Assembly: GCA_029249345.1 (NCBI GenBank)
Contig: JAQWHM010000023.1
Location: 31,947-95,946, forward strand
Reading direction: 5' to 3'
From: UBA10348 sp002469915
Lineage (GTDB): Bacteria; Bacteroidota; Rhodothermia; Rhodothermales; UBA10348
Length of the DNA: 64,000 bases
Shown here: piece after piece, positions 43,196 to 50,589 of the stretch
Numbering within the stretch: position 1 is the first letter of the stretch
Layout: each line of letters starts with the position of its first letter
Program-made: the position numbers and the translations under genes
Notes under the pieces: model-generated
Seen by the model: the letters and a program-made list of their open reading frames with translations, nothing else
Told to the model about the DNA's origin: nothing
Database searches by the model: none

Positions 43196-44503
43196 TTAAC
43201 CTTCTGTTAGTGAATCCAGCATGCGCACGAGTTGGCCCGTCTGAGAACGGCGGCTGTAGGCAGCAGCGCGTTCTGGGCTCGCCCCGGGAAGGGGCGAGCC
43301 CTGAACCCAAGCTTCATACAATGAATCAATCCAATCAGCGATTCCAGCCTCATTCGAGTAATCAAACATACGCCCTCCACCAGATTCTCTTAGGATCTGA
43401 GAGGCTTCTCCTTTTGGATCTCCAAGGCCTAAAACAGGACGACCAGCTGCTAAATACTCGTATATCTTCCCTGTCACGATGCCTGCTGAATTTGAAACCC
43501 GATTTATGGGCAAAACCAAGACAGACGCACTGCAGGTATGTGTTAAGGCTTCCTTGTGCGGGACATAAGGAATATGCTCTATCATTCCATCCACCCCATG
43601 CTTTCTAGCTGATTCCCAAACGGTACCGTCCACGTTTCCAACCAAGACAATCTTCAGTAGCTGCCATTTGCCCGCAGCACGGCCTGCAGCTAAAACGGGC
43701 CAGAGCGGAAGAGGATTTCGAGCAGGCGAAAGATTTCCGGTATGCACGAGCGTGAACGTGCCATCTTGAATGGGACGAACATCCTCAAAGTCCTCTGGAT
43801 CAAATCCATTTCGGATCAAGTCGTACTTGAGCCCAGAACTGGCCTCCATAGACGTCCCAAGGTCTTCTGAAACCACAATTCGACCAGCTGCTAACTGCAG
43901 CGCTTTATCGCGAATGGCCAAATCTAATTTGCGAGCCAACCGCATGGTAGGAAGCGATTCGGCATAAGCTACATCCGGCCACGAGTCTCGAATATCTGCA
44001 ACCCATGGAATACCATGTTTCTTAGAAAGAAATGAGGCGACCAGATGAGCCGAATGAGGCGGCCCGGTTGAAACGATGGCGTCAAAAGGCGCGCTGTCTT
44101 GAATCTCTTGATCGCCAGCCTGTCTCGCAAACCGAATCCAGCCCCGACGTGCATCTGGTAAGAAAGCGTTGGCGCGGACCCACCGGGCCATTTTTTCCTT
44201 AAAAGAGGTATGTTCAGCACCCAAAAAACCAACACCCACTGCATCTGATTTCTTACGGCCAGTCCACTTTGCATACGCGGCATAAGGGTCTCTCGAGCGG
44301 GTACGAATGACACGCACATTCGCGGGAATATCAGCCTCCAGAGCATGATCTAAATCAGGAAAAGACGCAAACTTAGGATCTACCGTCAAAACGGTTGGAT
44401 CCCAGTTAAACTCCCGAAAATACTTAACGAACTTCAGTGGACGCTGGACGCCGGACCCACCTGATGGCGGGAAATAGTATGAGATGAAAAGAACTCTTTT
44501 CAA
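43196..44503 (-). CDS. Glycosyltransferase (GT-B, family 4-like)
   Basis: 435 residues. SYYFPPSGGSGVQRPLKFVKYF at the N-terminus, VSTGPPHSAHLVASFLSKKHGIPWVADIRDSW near residue 140, and FTLVHTGNLSPARNPLPLW in the second half mark a family of surface-glycan transferases common in Bacteroidota. It starts inside the last codons of the YfhO gene (4-nt overlap). Near its 3' end, the codons for GSPLPGASPE contain an 11-bp inverted repeat (43275-43301). Sugar specificity is unknown. Confidence 0.85.
   Translation of the reverse strand: MKRVLFISYYFPPSGGSGVQRPLKFVKYFREFNWDPTVLTVDPKFASFPDLDHALEADIPANVRVIRTRSRDPYAAYAKWTGRKKSDAVGVGFLGAEHTSFKEKMARWVRANAFLPDARRGWIRFARQAGDQEIQDSAPFDAIVSTGPPHSAHLVASFLSKKHGIPWVADIRDSWPDVAYAESLPTMRLARKLDLAIRDKALQLAAGRIVVSEDLGTSMEASSGLKYDLIRNGFDPEDFEDVRPIQDGTFTLVHTGNLSPARNPLPLWPVLAAGRAAGKWQLLKIVLVGNVDGTVWESARKHGVDGMIEHIPYVPHKEALTHTCSASVLVLPINRVSNSAGIVTGKIYEYLAAGRPVLGLGDPKGEASQILRESGGGRMFDYSNEAGIADWIDSLYEAWVQGSPLPGASPERAAAYSRRSQTGQLVRMLDSLTEG
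43275..43301. repeat. Perfect 11-bp inverted repeat with 5-nt loop inside a glycosyltransferase gene
   Basis: Arms GGGCTCGCCCC and GGGGCGAGCCC around GGGAA. It is in frame, within a Pro/Gly/Ser-rich linker near the C-terminus. GC-rich like the repeat in the adjacent YfhO gene but not identical. Confidence 0.75.
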
Positions 44504-47046
44504 GAATAATCAGGGTCCTCATCCTGCTCTTTCCTACGCACGGCTTGAAGGCCAAACACCAAAAGCCAGCCGTATACAATCAGCGTCCCTGCACCAGTAA
44601 TCATACGGCCATTGCGGAAGGAAGCGGGCTCAAAAACAAGCTGCACTTCGCTCACCCCAGCAGGCACTTCCACACCCCGAAGCACATAGTTCGTCTGAAA
44701 AATGGGCGTTTCCTCTCCATTTACGAACGCCTTCCAGCCCGGCTTATAATAGATCTCGCTGACAACAAGCAGGCGAGCGTGATCCGATTCTACCTGAAAG
44801 GTCATTTCCTGAGCGGTGTACGCAATACGATTAACTCGTTTAACCGTAGTAGAATCTGTAGCTGCTCGCACGCGCTCAACGAGTTCGGCATCGACTCCCA
44901 CCATTAGCGCTTCTTTGGATGGATCAAAGTCTGGTTCTCGTAGACGATCCCATACCGAAGGAGCGTCCGCAAGACGAGTCACCTTGTCGACCAAAAATGC
45001 ACGTTCGTTTGCCGTTTCACTAGCCAACACGATCATTCCCGTTTGTTCGTCCTGAAAAACTGGGATGTATCCAGGTACCGCTCCCCCAGCGACTACGAAA
45101 CGTACGTTCAACATATCCAGGACGGGTTGATTAATACCTGTACCAGACGGAAGGAAAATCAATTGGTCTAGGAAATCCTGATACACTCGAAGCTTGGCAC
45201 CGGAGTATCCACCCAACGATTCATAATGAAAAGAAGGACGGGCGTTGGTCTCAGGATTCTGGCCAAACTCTAGAGATAAAACCCGGAATCCACCCTCTCC
45301 ACCTTCTTCAAATGCACGTGCTTTCAGAAACGTATCAAATTCATATTCGGGGACTTTGTCCGCCACTTCTATCTCATCAGAAAGTGCATTTTCGTTCAAA
45401 TATCTACGTCCTACTCCACCCAGATCAAACGCCAGCAGTACAATGATGCCTATGGCAGTCATCCAATAGGGAATCATTTTTCTGTGGTACAACCAAAGGA
45501 GCCCCATGACAAGAAGAAGGAAAAAGATGGCCCGCCTGGTATCTGCTCGAAATCGATCTTCTCTCTCAATCATCCTCGTCGCCACTTCCTGAGAAATCGC
45601 GCCCGTAATCTGTGCATCTGTGGCCGAAGGATATTGAGCCTTAATCTGCGAATACAGACGATCTTGCTCAAACGGTTTTTCAAAACTCAGAAAGGAAGGA
45701 CCTACCGTCATCATTGCCAGAATCAAGATCGATCCCAGCATAAAACCGCGAACGTGGGGGACCGAAGTGAAGCGCGTGATGCTGATCCCATTCTTCAGCT
45801 CTAAAATCCCCCGAGAGGCCAGCACCGCGACGAGAAGTGCAACGACACTCAACCATGTTTCAGGCACTCGAAAAGCATCGAACATCGGGAAATAGTCAAA
45901 CATAGGCTTGTTCAGAACGGATAAGTTCTGACCTAAAGAGAACATCGTCATGACTACAATAGCAGTTACCAATGACCAAGTGACCAGGTCTCTTTTTCTC
46001 CATACCGCAAGAGCCGCGAACACAATGACGATTATGCCAAGATGATGAGGCCCTCCAGTGAATGTCTTGGCTCCCCAATAAGTCGGGCTAGCACCCCCAA
46101 AGATGTCTGACACCACGAGGGTCCACAATTCGGCTATACCTTGACTCCATGCCATAGCATATTCCCAGGCCATGCCACCCGGGGCTCCGCCGGAGGCGGA
46201 GCCCCGGGTCGTGAACGGTGCCAATTCTGCGTGTGCTAGGTAGGGTTCTGCCACCATCATTAAGCCCAAAACGGATCCCAAAGCGAGCATTCCAGTGGAT
46301 TTCAAGAACTGCCCGACCTCAGCAGCTCGAATGCTTTTAACACCCTCAAACAACCACCAAATACCGGCTGCAACCGTAACGTAGTAGGTGATTTGGACGT
46401 GCCCAGCCCTAAGATTGACGGCAAGAGCAACGGCAAATAGAAGCGCAGACAATACGTTTCGTTGCTTCATGGCATACGCGAAGGCCAGAAGCATCCAAGG
46501 AGCCCAAGCCAAGGCAATAAACTTTGAATTGTGTCCTGCGACCAAAATCACAGGGATATAGGTTGTGAAGCCGTAGGCTACGGCCCCCATTATGCTTGCC
46601 AGCGTATCTCGAGTCAGAAACCAAGCCAAAAAATACATCCCCATGAACAAGAGCATCATGTGCGATGTCGGCCAAAAAAGAAGTCTCAGTTGTCTCATCA
46701 CAGAATCAACCTGAGGCACCGTCAGCTCAGGTGAAATCATATACCCCGGCATTCCTGCGAATGTGCGCCCTGCCCAGAGCGCAACTTCACCGGTCTGTTC
46801 CTCATATTCGATCATGGACTGCGCCATTCCACGCCACGACACCGTATCACCCGCTATAAGCTGCTTTCCAGAAAAATGGATAGGGGCGAAAAAAGTCACA
46901 CTGACGAGAAGCAATGCCAAAAAACCAAAACCATGTTGCTTGAGTGGCGTCTGCTTTTGCCACATTCCATGCCACTCGGGCACTGCCCTTCCCGTATTGG
47001 AAACTGAGCTCTTTTTAGATCTGGAGCGCGATGTTTTTTTGCTCAT
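44500..47046 (-). CDS. YfhO-family multi-spanning membrane protein
   Basis: 848 residues. After a basic N-terminus (KKTSRSRSKKSS) there are about a dozen hydrophobic helices between 35 and 560 and a final one near 825, with a long periplasmic domain (about 570-815) between them. YfhO proteins have a GT-C-like architecture and are implicated in transferring sugars to teichoic or other surface polymers from lipid carriers. Family-type segments: GQNLSVLNKPMFDYFPMFDAFRVPETW, and the C-terminal YYKPGWKAFVNGEETPIFQTNYVLRGVEVPAG. It leads the glycan operon, overlapping the downstream transferase by 4 nt. The loop RGSASGGAPGGM is encoded by a perfect 15-bp inverted repeat. Confidence 0.9.
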   Translation of the reverse strand: MSKKTSRSRSKKSSVSNTGRAVPEWHGMWQKQTPLKQHGFGFLALLLVSVTFFAPIHFSGKQLIAGDTVSWRGMAQSMIEYEEQTGEVALWAGRTFAGMPGYMISPELTVPQVDSVMRQLRLLFWPTSHMMLLFMGMYFLAWFLTRDTLASIMGAVAYGFTTYIPVILVAGHNSKFIALAWAPWMLLAFAYAMKQRNVLSALLFAVALAVNLRAGHVQITYYVTVAAGIWWLFEGVKSIRAAEVGQFLKSTGMLALGSVLGLMMVAEPYLAHAELAPFTTRGSASGGAPGGMAWEYAMAWSQGIAELWTLVVSDIFGGASPTYWGAKTFTGGPHHLGIIVIVFAALAVWRKRDLVTWSLVTAIVVMTMFSLGQNLSVLNKPMFDYFPMFDAFRVPETWLSVVALLVAVLASRGILELKNGISITRFTSVPHVRGFMLGSILILAMMTVGPSFLSFEKPFEQDRLYSQIKAQYPSATDAQITGAISQEVATRMIEREDRFRADTRRAIFFLLLVMGLLWLYHRKMIPYWMTAIGIIVLLAFDLGGVGRRYLNENALSDEIEVADKVPEYEFDTFLKARAFEEGGEGGFRVLSLEFGQNPETNARPSFHYESLGGYSGAKLRVYQDFLDQLIFLPSGTGINQPVLDMLNVRFVVAGGAVPGYIPVFQDEQTGMIVLASETANERAFLVDKVTRLADAPSVWDRLREPDFDPSKEALMVGVDAELVERVRAATDSTTVKRVNRIAYTAQEMTFQVESDHARLLVVSEIYYKPGWKAFVNGEETPIFQTNYVLRGVEVPAGVSEVQLVFEPASFRNGRMITGAGTLIVYGWLLVFGLQAVRRKEQDEDPDYS
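46177..46209. repeat. Perfect 15-bp inverted repeat with 3-nt loop inside the YfhO gene
   Basis: Arms ACCCGGGGCTCCGCC and its exact complement around GGA. It encodes a low-complexity Gly/Ala/Ser loop between membrane segments. It is the longest perfect hairpin inside a gene in this window and is as strong as the intergenic terminators. Confidence 0.85.
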
Positions 47047-47085
47047 GTTGCGGGATAGAAAGGTGATGTTAAGCTACGGAACGTC

Positions 47086-47841
47086 TCAGGACCGGTTCCG
47101 CCGATCCAATTCATCCTGCATGGTAGATCGAACCTCTTCCATGAGGCGAGGAATATCTTTTCGCGACCATCCGTCAATTTGTATGGGCTCTCCAATGACG
47201 ATGTGCATTGTACCAGGTTGTGCAAGCTTTCCTTTTTCATTGAATAGATGGTAGGCATCCAAGATCGTCACGGGCACGACGGGTACACCCGCCTCAATAG
47301 CCAGCACAAAAGCGCCTTTTTTGAACGGCTGGAGTACGTCACTTCCAGAACGCGAACCTTCGGGAAATATGGCCACTGACAGGCCACTTCTAATCCGCTC
47401 TCCCGCAACACGTATGGACTCTATAGACTTCTTGGGATGAGATCGGTCAATAAACACAGAAGGCGAGTGCTTAATCGCAGCTCCAAGAAAAGGTACTTTT
47501 GCCAATTCTGCTTTAGCTACCCACCCGAACGGACGAGGAATAATGATACCAGCAGCTGGAATATCAAGAGAAACCTGATGGTTGAGCGCAAAAACATAGG
47601 CCGGAGCTGAAAGTTCTCCACGCTGCTCGATGTCCACTCTCATTCCCGCACAAAACAGAATACTGCGACCCCAAATCCGTGACCAAAGTTTAAAAACCCG
47701 AATATCACTAGAAAGCATATGATGCAGAACGGCGCCGATGCAGGAGAAAACGGTCATCCAGGCCGTCCAAAACATGGCCCATAAATAGAACAACCGTCTA
47801 AAGACGGTTGGAGCGAGCTTTTTTGATTCAGATCTTGGCAT
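47086..47841 (-). CDS. plsC: 1-Acyl-sn-glycerol-3-phosphate acyltransferase
   Basis: 251 residues from the ATG at 47839-47841; a TTG three codons earlier is an alternative. N-terminal membrane helix (FYLWAMFWTAWMTVFSCIGAVL), catalytic HxxxxD as NHQVSLD, substrate motif FIDRSHPKKS, FPEGSRSG and the last motif VPVTILDAY are all present. It acylates lysophosphatidic acid at sn-2 to make phosphatidic acid in the inner membrane. The C-terminus is charged and helical. It lies 39 bp upstream of YfhO on the same strand. Confidence 0.9.
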   Translation of the reverse strand: MPRSESKKLAPTVFRRLFYLWAMFWTAWMTVFSCIGAVLHHMLSSDIRVFKLWSRIWGRSILFCAGMRVDIEQRGELSAPAYVFALNHQVSLDIPAAGIIIPRPFGWVAKAELAKVPFLGAAIKHSPSVFIDRSHPKKSIESIRVAGERIRSGLSVAIFPEGSRSGSDVLQPFKKGAFVLAIEAGVPVVPVTILDAYHLFNEKGKLAQPGTMHIVIGEPIQIDGWSRKDIPRLMEEVRSTMQDELDRRNRS

Positions 47842-47943
47842 ATCAGGCAATTTAATAAAGAGGAGAAATAAAACCTGACATCCACACTCGGCAATTCACC
47901 ATCCAAAGTTCGGATTGTACCTTTCAGAATGGTTTGAGGTCTA

Positions 47944-47971
47944 TTGAAAAGGCTCGGATGTACATTATTCT
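47944..47971 (+). promoter_or_regulatory. Possible promoter of the small barrel protein
   Basis: TTGAAA, 16-bp spacer, TATTCT, ending 17 nt before the ATG at 47989. It overlaps the upstream end of the open frame, which supports the downstream start. Weak match, so low confidence. Confidence 0.35.
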
Positions 47972-47988
47972 CAAAGACAGGTAGAGAT

Positions 47989-48624
47989 ATGATTAATGAA
48001 TACTCCAAAGGCCTTTTTTGCGCGCTAACCGTACTCACCCTTGCGATGGTGGCTCCCAACTGTGCTGAAGCCCAATTTAGGGCCCTGATGCAAGCCGGCG
48101 TTTCGGGATCGTCGTTCCGAGGGGATACGGTCAAAAATGCGTCCTATATCAAACGATTGGTTGGAGGAGGCGGACTAAGGTACGAGTACCCGAGCGGTTT
48201 TGAGTTTGAGACTGGGGTCTACTACCTGGTCAAAGGAGGAGCCTTGAAATTTGACTTTGAAGACATCCCCATCGAGGGTTTATCCGAAATAACCTATATC
48301 GAGGTCCCTTTTCTACTCGGGTACCGCATAAACCCGTACAAACGGATTAGTCCGCGCCTGTTTGCGGGGCCAGCCATGGCCTTTAAGACCGAAGCACAAA
48401 TAACGTATAATGCAGTGGGTAGCTCGTTTGAACAGACGGAACAGGACTTAACGGTCGAAGGACAAGATCTGGGCCTAATTGTCGGATTAGATTTCAATGC
48501 AAGAGTCGGTTCAGAAACGTTAACGTTCGGACTTCGCTCTACCTATGGTCTTTCGAACGCACGCTCAGAAAAGCCTGAGATCTACAATACGTCCTATGTC
48601 TTAATGGCTGGAATTATCTTTTAG
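47989..48624 (+). CDS. Small outer-membrane beta-barrel protein (porin-family, PorT-like)
   Basis: 211 residues from the ATG at 47989, chosen over one 15 codons earlier because AGGTAGAGAT precedes it and a signal peptide follows (GLFCALTVLTLAMVAPNCAEAQ). The mature part is made of alternating strands with the type FEFETGVYYLVKGGALKF, ITYIEVPFLLGYRI, PRLFAGPAMAFKT and the terminal SYVLMAGIIF, as in the OmpA-like/PorT-like barrels of Bacteroidota with about eight strands. Function unknown. It converges with the M28-like lipoprotein gene, 9 nt between stops. Confidence 0.8.
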   Translation: MINEYSKGLFCALTVLTLAMVAPNCAEAQFRALMQAGVSGSSFRGDTVKNASYIKRLVGGGGLRYEYPSGFEFETGVYYLVKGGALKFDFEDIPIEGLSEITYIEVPFLLGYRINPYKRISPRLFAGPAMAFKTEAQITYNAVGSSFEQTEQDLTVEGQDLGLIVGLDFNARVGSETLTFGLRSTYGLSNARSEKPEIYNTSYVLMAGIIF

Positions 48625-48633
48625 AGCACACGG

Positions 48634-49644
48634 CTATTTCGCCATCAAAGAGGCCATAACAAGTTTGGCAAGACGAAGTGATTCCGCTTCTAGTTGCAGC
48701 ATGTTATCATCTGAAAGCAATTCGGACCGAAGGAAATAGGGAGAAAATGGAGCAGCCTCCTCATTCGATTCAGTTGAAGTAGCGCGTACTATTTGAATCT
48801 CAGGACTAAGATCTTCCCACCGGCACGTTGGATGACTCGATTCATCGAGGACAATGACGTTCAATATGTACTCCCTCTGCCAGGGAAAATTCATCATTGC
48901 CGACTCCAGCCCCGTACAGTCTAATCTAGATCCAGAGAGAAAAGACACCATTACGGAAGGACCGAGTAAGGCCCACTGGTCCTGAATAGTCGAAAGTCGC
49001 CGACTTACTTCGAGAAGCGCTGCAGTCCCTGTTCCGGCATCTCGCCCACCTGTATAGGACACTGCTCCTTGCGCTCCTATGCCATCAGCCTGAGCAAAGA
49101 CAACAATCAGCGAATCCCTCGAACGAGGATCTCTTCCAGGGATGTACCCGACAACATGAATCGAGGACGTAGTTATGCGCTCTTCTTGTTCAACAAAACG
49201 GGACAAAGCATATTTTTCATCCTTCAAGAGTTCCTGACTAGCAGGAGACAGCTGCACATCATCGGTGCCAGGAAAGACGAAAAAATCCTCCCCCTGTACC
49301 AGGTTCAGGGTGTCAGAGCCTAGAAAAAGAACTTCAGCTCTAGCTAAATGGGTGACCGACGCTGCGTACTGTTGCTTGTATTGTCCCCGCAAAAAGGGCT
49401 GAACTTGACTAGCCTTCAACTGATCGGCGATATAATCTGCCGTTCTCAAGAACCCTCTGGTTCCTCGCGCTCTACCCTCTTGCGTTTCACTGTTCAGAAA
49501 TTCCAGATGAGAACGAATCAAATCCGTATTCCACTCTGCCGAACTTGAAGGTCGCAGTTCGCCTTGATCTACGGTTGGCACAGCGCATCCGCCCACGAGA
49601 ATGAGGGCCCAGATTAGAATCAAGCAGCGAAAAGTGATACGCAT
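48634..49644 (-). CDS. M28-like lipoprotein lacking catalytic residues
   Basis: 336 residues. Signal with lipobox ALILVGGCAV (Cys about 20). The N-terminal helix LIRSHLEFLNSETQEGRARGTRGFLRTADYIADQLK is typical of M28 aminopeptidases. In the catalytic region, the HxD motif is QAD (IVVFAQADGIG), the DNASG loop is GGRDAGTGTAALLEVSRR with only the bridging Asp kept, and the catalytic Glu pair is replaced by SGSRLDC. It should therefore not hydrolyse peptides and may bind them instead. It lies after a terminator that separates it from a secretin stub; an intact M28 peptidase is 1 kb upstream on the other strand. Confidence 0.75.
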   Translation of the reverse strand: MRITFRCLILIWALILVGGCAVPTVDQGELRPSSSAEWNTDLIRSHLEFLNSETQEGRARGTRGFLRTADYIADQLKASQVQPFLRGQYKQQYAASVTHLARAEVLFLGSDTLNLVQGEDFFVFPGTDDVQLSPASQELLKDEKYALSRFVEQEERITTSSIHVVGYIPGRDPRSRDSLIVVFAQADGIGAQGAVSYTGGRDAGTGTAALLEVSRRLSTIQDQWALLGPSVMVSFLSGSRLDCTGLESAMMNFPWQREYILNVIVLDESSHPTCRWEDLSPEIQIVRATSTESNEEAAPFSPYFLRSELLSDDNMLQLEAESLRLAKLVMASLMAK

Positions 49645-49684
49645 GACACAACCGGTTTGAGGCGGACCTCAAAATAGCACAAAA

Positions 49685-49717
49685 AAAGCGGGCCGGGCTA
49701 AAAGCCCGGCCCGCTTT
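49685..49717 (-). terminator. Rho-independent terminator, 15-bp stem with T-run
   Basis: Arms AAAGCGGGCCGGGCT and its exact complement with a 3-nt loop, followed on the minus strand by seven T. It ends transcription from the secretin stub 21 nt after that stop codon. The AAGCGGGCCGG core is shared with the terminator at 12465. Confidence 0.88.
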
Positions 49718-49737
49718 GAAATTCTTCTCGCAGATCC

Positions 49738-50154
49738 TTATTTGCCAGTGCCCTTATACGTTTTGGGCTTGGCATTCTTGTTAGCAATATCCTTATTAAA
49801 CGCTTCAAGCGCTCTCTGGACAGCGGCGCGCTGGCTCACCAACGACTCGTTGACCAATTGATTCCTTGCGCGACTGCGAACAGGATCTATAACAGTAGCT
49901 TGTAGCGCAATAACCAATTCTTTCTGAGTGGTCGCCGTTTGAGACCGCCCAAAGACATACCGGAGACCGAAAAACCACTTAGGTAAATCTTTTAAAAATG
50001 GAATCCCACGACGCGTGTAAGACTCCTCAGTACTATACAAGCCACCGATCACGGTTTGTTCTCCATCAAGCAAGATCAACTGAGTATTTGCATTACTTCG
50101 ATCAATAATTGAAGCAAGCAACATGGCTAAAAATGCCATCAAACTCTGGGGCAT
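49738..50154 (-). pseudogene. Secretin (GspD/PilQ-type) C-terminal fragment
   Basis: 138 codons from ATG 50152-50154, with an in-frame TAG 12 nt before. The product matches only the end of the secretin domain: SIIDRSNANTQLILLDGEQTVIGGLYSTEE then RRGIPFLKDLPKWFFGLRYVFG and KELVIALQATVID, the usual DGxTVVIGGL, GIPFLxDIP and ELVIxIxP blocks. A working secretin needs several hundred more residues of N-domains and the first half of the gate domain, none of which is found upstream. It has no signal peptide. It could be a decayed remnant of a type II/IV pilus-like secretion gene or a domesticated domain; the strong terminator after it suggests a once complete transcription unit. Confidence 0.7.
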
Positions 50155-50589
50155 GGACTCTTGTGGATGCTAAAAACATCTTTAGTTATACGATGGATAC
50201 ACTCTGTGTCTTTATCGGCGAACATGACCCAATAATTAAGACCGTCTACTTATCCACAGTATTTAAATCGTGGTCTTCAACGGTCGATTAACCAAGTAGC
50301 CGGCAGAGGCTGGCCAACGCCCGAAGCGAGCATCGTATGCGATGTTCAGAAAAGAGTGGGCCACATAACGACCGGGCGTAGCATTTGAGGGGGTGCTTTG
50401 CCCGGTCGTGGCTCACCCGGGTTTTAGCCGCTTGCTGTCGCATACTATCGTATTAAATTGCCACGAATGCTCCCTCCTAGCGCCGATATACTGCTTAATA
50501 CAGCTACGATAGATAGACCTGAGAGTTTTCAACAGATTGTACAGGTCAATTACTTTTCGTAGGCTTCAGGTACACCAATCCTGATCAAG
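50155..50589. other. 435-bp non-coding gap with a nested inverted repeat
   Basis: No supported gene. Within it, GTATGCGA (50335-50342) pairs with TCGCATAC (50438-50445), enclosing ACGACCGGGC (50368-50377) paired with GCCCGGTCGT (50400-50409) around a 22-nt loop. The arms are nested, so a stem of two separate helices about 110 nt long can form. It may be a structured RNA or the end of an old mobile element next to the truncated secretin. A weak TTGTAC/TAGGCT pair near 50538-50566 may be the promoter for the peptidase downstream. Confidence 0.5.

Noticed and set aside
50280..50450. Integron attC site
   Set aside because: The nested repeat has the shape, but no RYYYAAC/GTTRRRY core sites are found at its ends and no integrase is in the window.
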